64,000 bases of DNA. It comes from JAWLFI01 sp964627995. GTDB taxonomy: Bacteria > Bacteroidota > Bacteroidia > Chitinophagales > Saprospiraceae. The position numbers were made by a program, and so were the translations under genes. Numbering within the stretch: position 1 is the stretch's first letter; the number at the start of each line of letters is the position of its first letter. This document shows, piece by piece, positions 8,576 to 16,021 of this stretch. The notes under the pieces are model-generated. The model worked only from the letters and a program-made list of their open reading frames with translations. It searched no databases and was not told the DNA's origin. The stretch covers positions 55,462 to 119,461 of the forward strand of contig CAZVLN010000003.1 of the NCBI GenBank assembly GCA_964627995.1, read 5' to 3'.

Positions 8576-9542
8576 AGGAAAGGTTTCACAATTCATGCTT
8601 GAGCACTTCAAGCACTTTAATTCGGCTAGCTTAGTAGATGCCGCAAAGGGCTATGAGCAACAACTAGCTCAGGGTAATAAGATGATGGTTACCCTGGCGG
8701 GGGCTATGAGCACAGCCGAGCTGGGGAAGTCGCTGGCTGAAATGATCCGAGAAGATAAAGTGCAGATTATTTCATGTACAGGAGCGAACCTGGAGGAAGA
8801 TATCATGAACCTTGTCGCTCATTCTCATTATAAACGTATACCGGAATATCGCGACTTAACCCCTTTGCAGGAACGAGAGCTATTAGATCAGGGGCTAAAT
8901 AGAGTCACTGATACCTGCATTCCTGAAGAGGAAGCTTTTCGGCGATTACAAAAACATATTTATGCTATGTGGAAAGCGGCCGATGAAAAAGGCGCGCGTT
9001 ACTTCCCGCACGAATTTATGTACCAGATGCTTTTATCAGGCGTGTTAGATCCGTATTTTGAGGCAGATCCTAATGATAGCTGGGTGCTAGCCGCTGCAAA
9101 AAAGAACCTACCCATTGTTGTGCCGGGTTGGGAAGATTCTACCATGGGAAATATTTTTGCATCCTATTGCATAAAAAATGAATTAAAGGCCACAACCGTA
9201 AAGTCGGGAATCGAATATATGAGCTGGTTAGCGGATTGGTATACAGAAAATACGAAACAAAATGGCATCGGATTTTTTCAAATCGGAGGAGGAATCGCCG
9301 GAGACTTCCCAATTTGTGTAGTACCCATGCTCTACCAGGACTTAGATAGAACAGAAACGCCTTTTTGGAGTTACTTCTGTCAAATATCAGATTCAACCAC
9401 CAGTTATGGTTCCTATTCAGGAGCCGTTCCAAACGAAAAAATTACTTGGGGAAAGCTGGATGAAAACACACCAAAATTCATCATTGAATCTGACGCAACT
9501 ATTGTGGCTCCCTTAGTTTTTGCTTATTTGTTGGGCTATTAA
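8565..9542 (+). CDS. Deoxyhypusine synthase-like protein
   Basis: The 325-residue product covers the full deoxyhypusine synthase fold: TLAGAMSTAELGKSL and SCTGANLEED near the N-terminus, VPGWEDSTMGN, IGGGIAGDFPIC and the C-terminal SGAVPNEKITWGKL. The lysine of TWGKL (Lys297) aligns with the catalytic lysine that forms the enzyme-aminobutyl intermediate in eukaryotic and archaeal enzymes. Bacteria lack eIF5A, so this homologue probably moves an aminobutyl group between polyamines (for example to putrescine, giving homospermidine); that is inference from family and context. Start chosen at ATG 8565, 78 bases inside the longest frame. It is the third overlapping gene of the operon. Confidence 0.88.
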   Translation: MGNKGKVSQFMLEHFKHFNSASLVDAAKGYEQQLAQGNKMMVTLAGAMSTAELGKSLAEMIREDKVQIISCTGANLEEDIMNLVAHSHYKRIPEYRDLTPLQERELLDQGLNRVTDTCIPEEEAFRRLQKHIYAMWKAADEKGARYFPHEFMYQMLLSGVLDPYFEADPNDSWVLAAAKKNLPIVVPGWEDSTMGNIFASYCIKNELKATTVKSGIEYMSWLADWYTENTKQNGIGFFQIGGGIAGDFPICVVPMLYQDLDRTETPFWSYFCQISDSTTSYGSYSGAVPNEKITWGKLDENTPKFIIESDATIVAPLVFAYLLGY

Positions 9543-9595
9543 TAAATGGTCTGGTAGTCCAGCAAGCGTTGGTTCTCACATCTGATTAGGGTTCG

Positions 9596-10105
9596 CTATT
9601 TAGCTTCCGCATGTTCTCCTTGGTATTTGGATGCTCGTTCTTGGGTGGTTAAAGGCGTTCCTGACTTAAGGCCTTTTGCTTCTTTGACTTCACCAATATG
9701 TAAGGTATGATCTCCACAACGCACACTATTTGATAGTTTGCAGGCGATGGTCGCCAGGGTATCCTCAAACTCGATGTGATCGTCTTTTAGCGAATACGGC
9801 ATGCCGTTTATCTTATCTCCCGTGATTTCACTTTTCGTGCTAAAGGCATCAACCCAATCTTTTTGTTTGTCGGATAAAACGTGCAAAGTAAAACTGTCGC
9901 TGTAATCGATCGTTTCGTTGAGGTGACTGTCGATTTTAACTGAAATGCCAACTTGCACCGGGTCGAAAGATATTTGACTAACCCAGTTGATGATGCCGGC
10001 AGCGATGTAATCTTTATCTCTCGTTTTTAGTTCGTCTCCGGGTTTGACCGCTGTTAAAATATAATATCCGTTACTTAATTTATGTAATGCTTTATCTACT
10101 TTCAT
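9596..10105 (-). CDS. Flavin reductase-like FMN-binding split-barrel protein
   Basis: The 169-residue protein begins MKVDKALHKLSNGYYILTA, followed by the split-barrel segments AAGIINWVSQISFDPVQVGISV and FTLHVLSD, which are characteristic of the flavin reductase/ferric reductase-like family binding FMN. It later contains CGDHTLHIGEV, the conserved HxxxxGxV strand. Members pass electrons from NAD(P)H via flavin to partner oxygenases or act as reductases; no partner is adjacent. A TTG at 10141 would extend the frame, but ATG 10105 fits the family start. It is convergent with the polyamine operon (53 bases between stops). Confidence 0.8.
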   Translation of the reverse strand: MKVDKALHKLSNGYYILTAVKPGDELKTRDKDYIAAGIINWVSQISFDPVQVGISVKIDSHLNETIDYSDSFTLHVLSDKQKDWVDAFSTKSEITGDKINGMPYSLKDDHIEFEDTLATIACKLSNSVRCGDHTLHIGEVKEAKGLKSGTPLTTQERASKYQGEHAEAK

Positions 10106-10141
10106 ATGATGCTTTAATAATTCAATGGAAGCAGCGCCCAA

Positions 10142-10514
10142 AATGTTTAGCTAACTCCTGATCTTCCTCGGCGTCTGCTCAGCATACTGTTCGCATTTCA
10201 CTATTTTCAAATCATGAAATTAAGTTTTACCAGCATGGCATTCAGCTGCAAGTCGGACATTTTCCGCCGGAACGTGTTTATAGACCATCTACTAGTGAGG
10301 GAAAAGAGTTTATAACGGGCGCTTGTTGTCGGTGCTCAATAGATGCCTGATTCAGTCTAAAATCAAGGCAAGGTTGAACACAAAGAGATTTCCAGTAAGA
10401 AAAACTGCCATAAAAGAAAGATCGAGCTTGGAAAATCCATCGTGAAAACCGGTCATTTTACGTTTGAGATTCTAGAATTTCAAGCAGACTTAAAATTCTT
10501 GTACTTTAGCATTT
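10142..10514. other. Divergent intergenic region upstream of rsgA
   Basis: The region separates flavin reductase (minus) from rsgA (plus). One plus-strand frame is open without a stop for about 65 codons (roughly 10160-10350) but has no ATG, and I recognise no family in it. Near the right end, TACTTTAG (10502-10509) differs at one position from the -7 consensus TAnnTTTG and lies six bases before the rsgA start. Confidence 0.45.
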
Positions 10515-11474
10515 ATGTCAACATCCCAACGCATTCACGGAGTCATTGTAAAGTCCACGGGTTCACATTACGAGGTGAAAAGTGATGAAGGAGTGCGCAT
10601 ACCCTGCCGTATTCGGGGAAAGTTTCGCTTGGAGGGCTGGAAGTTAACCAATCCGGTAGCTGTGGGTGATAAAGTGATGGTTGAAAAACAGGAGAAGGAT
10701 CCCATAGGTCAAATTGTAACCATCGACACACGTGAAAATTATGTGGCTCGGCAGTCTCCGCGTCAAAAGCACGGATTGCATTTGATGGCAGCTAACATCG
10801 ATCAGGCAGTACTGGTCACTACCTTTGTTCAACCTTCCCTAAAGCCGGGGTTTATCGATCGGTTTTTATTGATGACAGAAGGTCACGAAATACCCGTTCT
10901 CATTTTTATCAATAAATGCGATCTATTAACCGAAGATGAGGCGCTTCAAGTTCGCGGCTTGAAATCCATTTACGACTCTATTGGTTACCAGGTTATAGCA
11001 GGATCAGCGGAATCGAACAATGGAGTTTCAGCACTTAAGGACTACTTAGAAGGTAAGATTACATTATTTGCCGGGCAGTCGGGCGTTGGCAAGTCTACTT
11101 TATTAAATGCCTTAGAACCGGGACTGGGTTTACGAACGGCCGACATTTCTGACCGCTCGGGGAAGGGCTTGCACACGACCACAAATGCGGAGATGTTTCC
11201 CTGGGGCGAATCGGGATCAGTCATAGATAGTCCAGGCATCAAAAATTTATCTTTCAACCATTTCACAGCGCAGGATGTTGCACATAATTTCCGAGAGTTT
11301 TTTGCTTTGAGTAAAGACTGTAAATTTGGAGACTGTACGCATCGCAATGAGCCGAAATGTGCGGTTAAAGATGCTTTGGAAAAAGGAGAAGTGTCGGCCT
11401 TGAGGTACCAACATTATTTAAAAATCTTAGAAGAGGTCGAAGCACAGAACGCCTGGGATCGGCCGGAACTATAA
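10515..11474 (+). CDS. rsgA: Ribosome small-subunit-dependent GTPase A
   Basis: RsgA (YjeQ) is a circularly permuted GTPase that checks late maturation of the 30S subunit. The 319 residues show an N-terminal OB-fold (about 1-80), the G4 motif NKCD (133-136) ahead of the G1 P-loop GQSGVGKST (187-195) and G3 DSPG (238-241), which is the permuted order, then the zinc finger with Cys269, Cys274, His276 and Cys282 in CKFGDCTHRNEPKC. Length and domain order are standard. It is followed after 16 bases by yqeY, probably in one transcript. Confidence 0.96.
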   Translation: MSTSQRIHGVIVKSTGSHYEVKSDEGVRIPCRIRGKFRLEGWKLTNPVAVGDKVMVEKQEKDPIGQIVTIDTRENYVARQSPRQKHGLHLMAANIDQAVLVTTFVQPSLKPGFIDRFLLMTEGHEIPVLIFINKCDLLTEDEALQVRGLKSIYDSIGYQVIAGSAESNNGVSALKDYLEGKITLFAGQSGVGKSTLLNALEPGLGLRTADISDRSGKGLHTTTNAEMFPWGESGSVIDSPGIKNLSFNHFTAQDVAHNFREFFALSKDCKFGDCTHRNEPKCAVKDALEKGEVSALRYQHYLKILEEVEAQNAWDRPEL

Positions 11475-11490
11475 AAACCCACAACGAACT

Positions 11491-11937
11491 ATGAAATTGG
11501 AAGAGCAAATTAATCAGGATATAAAAGCGGCCATGAAAGCCAAGGATGCCACGAAATTGCGTGGATTGCGCGCTATAAAAAATGCCATCCTTATGGCAAA
11601 AACAGATGGGAGCGGTGATGCTATAACTGAGGAAAGGGAAATTCAGATTTTACAAAAATTGGTGAAGTCAAGAAAGGAGTCGCTTTCGATTTATGAAGAG
11701 CAAAATCGTGAAGATTTAGCTGAAAAAGAGCGCGAAGAGATTGAAACGATACAGAACTACCTACCCAAACCCCTATCGGATGAGGAGCTAAAGGAAAAAT
11801 TATCGGCTATTGTCGAGGAATTGAACGCAACGAGCATGAAGGATATGGGCAAAGTAATGGGGCGTGCTCAGAAGGAATTGGCAGGGAAAGCCGACTCGGC
11901 GAAAGTGGCCCAGCTAGTAAAAGCCCTATTGAGCTAA
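11491..11937 (+). CDS. yqeY: GatB/YqeY domain protein
   Basis: The 148-residue protein is a stand-alone YqeY domain: an N-terminal helical part (EEQINQDIKAAMKAKD, LRGLRAIKNAI) and the C-terminal GatB-tail-like part (NYLPKPLSDEELKEKL, MGKVMGRAQKELAGKAD). This domain is related to the tRNA-binding tail of the amidotransferase subunit GatB, but the cellular role of the free-standing form is unsettled. The gene lies 16 bases after rsgA. Confidence 0.93.
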   Translation: MKLEEQINQDIKAAMKAKDATKLRGLRAIKNAILMAKTDGSGDAITEEREIQILQKLVKSRKESLSIYEEQNREDLAEKEREEIETIQNYLPKPLSDEELKEKLSAIVEELNATSMKDMGKVMGRAQKELAGKADSAKVAQLVKALLS

Positions 11938-12023
11938 TATAGACCGCTATCGAGTAGTACTTTGCCAGCAGATTTATGCTGGAATTCCCGGATCTTTGGA
12001 ATGCTGTAATTAAAATATCCGAT

Positions 12024-12980
12024 ATGAACATAGACTTGCTTTATGAAAACCTGACGAATCCGGCGCTATTGTTTTTCATACTGGGTATTTTGGCCGTTCG
12101 ACTAAAGAGTGATTTGGAGATTCCAAGAAGCTCCTCGCAGTTTATCGCTCTGTACTTATTGTTTTCGATCGGGTTTAAAGGGGGACAGGAATTAGCGCAT
12201 AGTGTATTTTCCTTTGATATTTTATCCGCCTTTATCATTGGTGTAGCCTCAGCTATTATCATTCCTATTGTCACCTATTTTATAATGCGGATTTATTTGT
12301 CTGTAGAAAATGCCGGAGCGGTAGCGGCATCTTATGGGTCTGTCAGTGCAGTCACCTTTGTGACGGCCGTAAGTTTTTTAGAAATTCAGAGCATAGGCTT
12401 TAGCGGCCATATGGTGGCTGTGATGGCTTTTATGGAAGCGCCAGCAATTATCGTAGGCGTTATTCTCATGCGTCGGTTTTCAAAATCCGGTGAGAATAAA
12501 AAACTCAGTCCCATTATTCATCATTCGCTAACGAACGGAAGTGTATTTCTCATTTTGGGATCTTTATTGATCGGCTGGTCGGCCAGTGAGGAGCAGGCAG
12601 CAGGAATTGAGCCCTTTACGACAGATATCTTCAAGGGGTTTCTAGCTGTATTTTTATTAGATATGGGCATAACGAGCGGGAAAAAGTTGGGTGACTTTTT
12701 AAAATCGGGCCGCTTTACTACAGCTTTTGCCATAATTGCCCCCATCATTAACGGCTGTCTGGTTGCCTGGATCAGCGGGAGCTTTATAGCATCAGAAGGT
12801 GATCGTTTTATGTTGGCCGTTCTGGCGGCCAGTGCCTCATATATCGCTGTTCCTGCTGCCATGAAAATTGCTGCACCGAAGGCCAATCCGGGTATCTTTT
12901 TACCCATGGCTTTAGCCGTTACTTTTCCGGTCAATATTACATTAGGCATGCCCATTTACTTATGGGTCGTTTCTCTTTAA
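12024..12980 (+). CDS. sbtA: SbtA-type sodium-dependent bicarbonate transporter family protein
   Basis: This 318-residue protein has about ten membrane segments in two halves. LTNPALLFFILGILA at the N-terminus, SDLEIP, and AAASYGSVSAVTF/ASASYIAVPAAMKIA in the two half-repeats are characteristic of the SbtA family (DUF897), which in cyanobacteria imports bicarbonate with sodium. The longest frame starts at 11976, but ATG 12024 gives the standard family start. No SbtB (PII-like) regulator gene is next to it, in contrast to many cyanobacteria. Substrate in this organism is inferred from the family. Confidence 0.85.
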   Translation: MNIDLLYENLTNPALLFFILGILAVRLKSDLEIPRSSSQFIALYLLFSIGFKGGQELAHSVFSFDILSAFIIGVASAIIIPIVTYFIMRIYLSVENAGAVAASYGSVSAVTFVTAVSFLEIQSIGFSGHMVAVMAFMEAPAIIVGVILMRRFSKSGENKKLSPIIHHSLTNGSVFLILGSLLIGWSASEEQAAGIEPFTTDIFKGFLAVFLLDMGITSGKKLGDFLKSGRFTTAFAIIAPIINGCLVAWISGSFIASEGDRFMLAVLAASASYIAVPAAMKIAAPKANPGIFLPMALAVTFPVNITLGMPIYLWVVSL

Positions 12981-13059
12981 AGCCAGAAGGTATTCACTTT
13001 ACGGTGAGGATTCATGAATATTTCCAGGGGTACATATTTGTATAGTGTGAGCGCTGGGA

Positions 13060-13210
13060 GTGTGGCCCCAAGCTCCACCGCGCCTCTCGGCGAGGGGCGG
13101 TGATAAGAGCGCCGGGGAGATACCGCGCGGCATAGTGGTGGCGAGCGGTAGCCGATCCGCCGGGTGGCGGAGAGCACACGACCATAGCGACCCCAGCTTG
13201 CTGGGGTCAC
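13060..13210. repeat. GC-rich palindromic intergenic block
   Basis: Between the convergent sbtA and TrpF-like genes lie three consecutive hairpin-forming units: CCGCGCCTC/GAGGGGCGG near 13079-13101 (one mismatch), CCGCC-GGGT-GGCGG near 13157-13170, and a perfect GACCCCAG-CTTG-CTGGGGTC at 13189-13208. The last may help terminate both convergent transcripts, although no T-run follows it. The base composition resembles the other GC-rich spacers of the window. Confidence 0.55.
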
Positions 13211-13219
13211 ACCCAAATG

Positions 13220-13831
13220 CTATTCACCTTCTTCCTGCTCGAGTAAAAATTCGTAAACCTCGTCTTGTTGCTCAAAGGATTTATAGCCTACTTTTTCCTC
13301 GCCGGCGCCACTTACTGCCCAGCCTTGCAGCCGTTTTTGTTGGGTCTGCTCCCAAAGGGTCTCGCAGCTTTGATTTTCGGTATGTACATATATGGGACAG
13401 TCGGTGTTTTGCCAAGGTGAAAGGGTCGCTGCTGAAACAGGGGTGTCAGGAGCAAATAAAATAATACCCAAGGGATTAAAATGATCGATCTGGCGAATGA
13501 TGTCTGGGGAGGTTTTTAAGGGAAGCTCAAGGAAAAAAGGGAGTTCGACCTGATGGAGTGCCAGTTGCGATAAATAGTGTTCACCGGATAGGATCAGACC
13601 TTGAGCGGGCAGTGTTTCCCACTGCTGAAGGATATCTTCTATGGGTGTCATTTCGTAGCGAGCTGCCAATTTTGGCCCTTCGACCCATTCAGCCATTTGC
13701 AGGGCTACCTGGGGACGAATGGCGTTGGCGCCATCGAGTGGAAACGACATCCAATCAATAAGCCAGGCCGCGAAGTATCGGGCATCTGTCAAGTGGTTAA
13801 TCTCTAGGGCTATGACGGGGATAGGGAGCAT
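13220..13831 (-). CDS. TrpF-like beta/alpha-barrel protein, probably not an active PRAI
   Basis: The 203-residue product resembles phosphoribosylanthranilate isomerase at its N-terminus (LTDARYFAAW.. then MSFPLDGANAI.P..A..MAEWVEGPKLAARYE), and keeps the alternating strand/helix pattern of a TIM barrel. The cysteine of the KxCG motif that acts as general base in TrpF is absent (the equivalent stretch reads VIALEINHL), so tryptophan synthesis is unlikely. There are no trp genes nearby. ATG 13831 is chosen because the promoter box at 13844-13851 overlaps the longer TTG start at 13846. The function is unknown. Confidence 0.5.
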   Translation of the reverse strand: MLPIPVIALEINHLTDARYFAAWLIDWMSFPLDGANAIRPQVALQMAEWVEGPKLAARYEMTPIEDILQQWETLPAQGLILSGEHYLSQLALHQVELPFFLELPLKTSPDIIRQIDHFNPLGIILFAPDTPVSAATLSPWQNTDCPIYVHTENQSCETLWEQTQQKRLQGWAVSGAGEEKVGYKSFEQQDEVYEFLLEQEEGE

Positions 13832-13843
13832 AAGTATTTTTTG

Positions 13844-13851
13844 CAAACTTA
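13844..13851 (-). promoter_or_regulatory. Promoter -7 box TAAGTTTG
   Basis: Perfect TAnnTTTG followed by C on the minus strand, 12 bases before ATG 13831. It overlaps the TTG of the longest frame and therefore supports the shorter start; the leader would be only a few bases long. Confidence 0.55.
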
Positions 13852-13869
13852 CGGAATGGCGTAGACTTT

Positions 13870-14673
13870 ATGTTCTTCTTGAGGGAAGCCGTTAAATTTT
13901 CTTACTTTGAGTCTATGCTTCGATCACTGGTTCATTTTTTAATTTCGCCCTCGACTATCCTGGTCCTCACTTTTCTGTTGCTTTGGGCATACGCCTGGCA
14001 AAGGAGCAAGTTGAAGGTCCGCCGGCTTTTATGGGTGGTACTTTTACTTCCCACCATCCTACTGGGTATGCCGATTGTCGAACACCTCATTGAAGCGAAA
14101 GAAGATCAATTTCCAGTGGTGGAGACAGCGATGTTAGACACCAGTTCCCGCTATTTAATTCTTGTTTTGGGAGCCGGTAAAACCTCGGATCCCAATCTTT
14201 TACCGAGTCAGCAATTGAACTGGACAACAGCTGTCCGATTACTTGAAGGGTATCGTCTATATCGGCACTTACCGCGGGCTCGTATCGCTCTTTCCGGGGC
14301 GTCATTTGGGAGTCAGGAAACGCAGGCAGAAGTGACGGCTCAGGCTGCTGTAAGCTTGGGTGTTGATCCTGCCGATACCATTCAGCTTCGGGGAGGTATT
14401 CATACGCAAGCCGAGATCCAGGAAGTGGCTCATCGGATTGAAGAGGGCGAAAAGCTAATTGTGGTTAGTTCGGCCGTTCATTTGCCCCGCGCTCATTTCT
14501 GGCTTCGCAGTCATGGCTTACCAGCCACGATGGCTCCGGCTACCTTTTTAATTAAAAACGATCCGTCGCAGTCTGGGAACCGCTGGAAAAACTCTCCAGG
14601 TCAGCGCTTGGTGATGTGGCGCAGCTGGTGGCACGAAACCCTGGGTTTGTGGCATGCTCGTTGGCTTACCTAA
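13870..14673 (+). CDS. YdcF/ElyC-family (DUF218) membrane protein
   Basis: The 267-residue protein has two N-terminal membrane segments (about residues 24-42 and 52-68) and then a DUF218 domain: ILVLGAG (about 97-103), RLLEGYRLYRHLPRARIALSG, and the late motif VVSSAVHLPRAHFWLRSHG. ElyC and related proteins act in envelope biogenesis, with a link to undecaprenyl-phosphate and peptidoglycan supply, but the reaction is not known. An internal ATG at 13915 (MLRSLVHFLIS) is an equally credible start and gives the more usual ElyC N-terminus. The gene diverges from the TrpF-like gene. Confidence 0.8.
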   Translation: MFFLREAVKFSYFESMLRSLVHFLISPSTILVLTFLLLWAYAWQRSKLKVRRLLWVVLLLPTILLGMPIVEHLIEAKEDQFPVVETAMLDTSSRYLILVLGAGKTSDPNLLPSQQLNWTTAVRLLEGYRLYRHLPRARIALSGASFGSQETQAEVTAQAAVSLGVDPADTIQLRGGIHTQAEIQEVAHRIEEGEKLIVVSSAVHLPRAHFWLRSHGLPATMAPATFLIKNDPSQSGNRWKNSPGQRLVMWRSWWHETLGLWHARWLT

Positions 14674-14786
14674 AACCTACGACAAACACGTATAATTTTT
14701 TTATCAATACACATAAATTTATTTTAAAGCACCTATATTCGACAGTTGTTTCTAGAAGCTTGTAAAAAACAAACGAATTTTATTCT

Positions 14787-15926
14787 GTGCATAAATCTCC
14801 TTCGCTCTGTATAGTATCAAACACGGGTAAGATGGTGTCTATGAGGCGTCATTTGCTGGAATCATGCGTGGCAAAGGGGTTTTCGGTGGTTGTATTAGCT
14901 CCTTTAGATATTCACCTTAAGAACTTTAAGGGGCTCCCCGGTGTATCTTTTCAGCAGCTTGTAAAACTTAAGCCTGGGAGTATGAATCCATGGGATGACT
15001 GGCTTTTTTACAGGGAACTCAAAGCCAATTTTAAAAAACTGAGGCCTGATGTGATATTTACATTTACGATTAAACCGAATATCTATGGAGCACATGCAGC
15101 AGGCCGTTTAGGTATTCCGTGTATACCCTCAGTTACAGGTTTGGGCTATTCCTACTTGATTGGAGGATATCAGGCTCAGATTGCATTTGCAATGTATAGA
15201 TGGGCATTTAAAAACGTTAAATCTGTATTTTTTTTAAATTCTTCAGATCAACATATTTTTGATGCTAAGGGTATTATCGATATAGAGGAAAGTCGCTTAG
15301 TACCCGGTGCAGGTGTGGATTTAAAAGGCTTCACACCTGCTTCTAAAGCTACCTCGGCTCCCTTCACTTTTTTATATGTAGGCCGATTATTGGGTCATAA
15401 AGGTATTCGAGAATATGTTGCTGCTGCTAAACAACTGCAAAAAGAAAATATTTCAGCCCGATTTGCAGTAGTAGGTCCATTGGACACATATAATCCTTCA
15501 GCAATTCCTCCCGAGGAAATAGCGAAATGGATTTCGGATGGGATAATTCAATATCATGGTGAGGTTCAGGACGTCCGGAGCTATTACAAAGCAAGCGATA
15601 TATTGGTTTTACCTTCTTATCGAGAGGGTTTATCAACGGTTATCGTAGAGTCCTTGGCGATGGAGCGGCCTGTTATAGCATCTGAAGTGCCTGGATGTCT
15701 GGAAGCAGTAGATGCTTCTTGCGGCTGGTTGGTACCCCCACGTAACAGCCAGGAGCTGGCAAAGCAGATGAAGGCCTGTATGATGTTGGATTCAGAAATA
15801 TTGGCGAAAATGGGAGAGAACGGGCGAGAACGGGTAAAGGTTCTGTTTTCTACCCAACAGGCTGTAAAACCTTATATGGATGCATTGCGATTGATCAAAC
15901 AAGGGTTGGGCATCGATGAGACTTAG
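14787..15926 (+). CDS. Glycosyltransferase family 4 protein
   Basis: This 379-residue GT-B enzyme has the N-terminal acceptor domain (IVSNTGKMVSMRRHLLE, FTFTIKPNIYGAHAAG, SVTGLGYSYL) and a C-terminal GT4 donor domain (FLYVGRLLGHKGIREYVAAA, LVLPSYREGLSTVIVESLA with the E-x7-E pair, VPGCLE). The N-terminal motifs resemble lipid-linked oligosaccharide transferases of the PglA type, which extend undecaprenyl-diphosphate sugars. It starts at GTG 14787; no ATG is nearby. A second glycosyltransferase follows 95 bases later behind its own promoter. Donor and acceptor cannot be read from sequence. Confidence 0.87.
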   Translation: MHKSPSLCIVSNTGKMVSMRRHLLESCVAKGFSVVVLAPLDIHLKNFKGLPGVSFQQLVKLKPGSMNPWDDWLFYRELKANFKKLRPDVIFTFTIKPNIYGAHAAGRLGIPCIPSVTGLGYSYLIGGYQAQIAFAMYRWAFKNVKSVFFLNSSDQHIFDAKGIIDIEESRLVPGAGVDLKGFTPASKATSAPFTFLYVGRLLGHKGIREYVAAAKQLQKENISARFAVVGPLDTYNPSAIPPEEIAKWISDGIIQYHGEVQDVRSYYKASDILVLPSYREGLSTVIVESLAMERPVIASEVPGCLEAVDASCGWLVPPRNSQELAKQMKACMMLDSEILAKMGENGRERVKVLFSTQQAVKPYMDALRLIKQGLGIDET

Positions 15927-15991
15927 TGTTAAGGGACAAGAAAAAAGATGTTTTGAGTTGGAAGGGGTAAGTAGCCCTAATTTATATATAG

Positions 15992-15999
15992 TACCTTTG
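15992..15999 (+). promoter_or_regulatory. Promoter -7 box TACCTTTG
   Basis: Perfect TAnnTTTG in the spacer between the two glycosyltransferases, 22 bases before ATG 16022, indicating that the second gene can be transcribed on its own. Confidence 0.55.
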
Positions 16000-16021
16000 A
16001 TGCCTATCGAGTGAGAGCCAT

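Noticed and set aside
10160..10350. Open plus-strand stretch of about 65 codons upstream of rsgA
   Set aside because: No ATG, and no recognisable homologue; may be a decayed gene fragment but chance is as likely.
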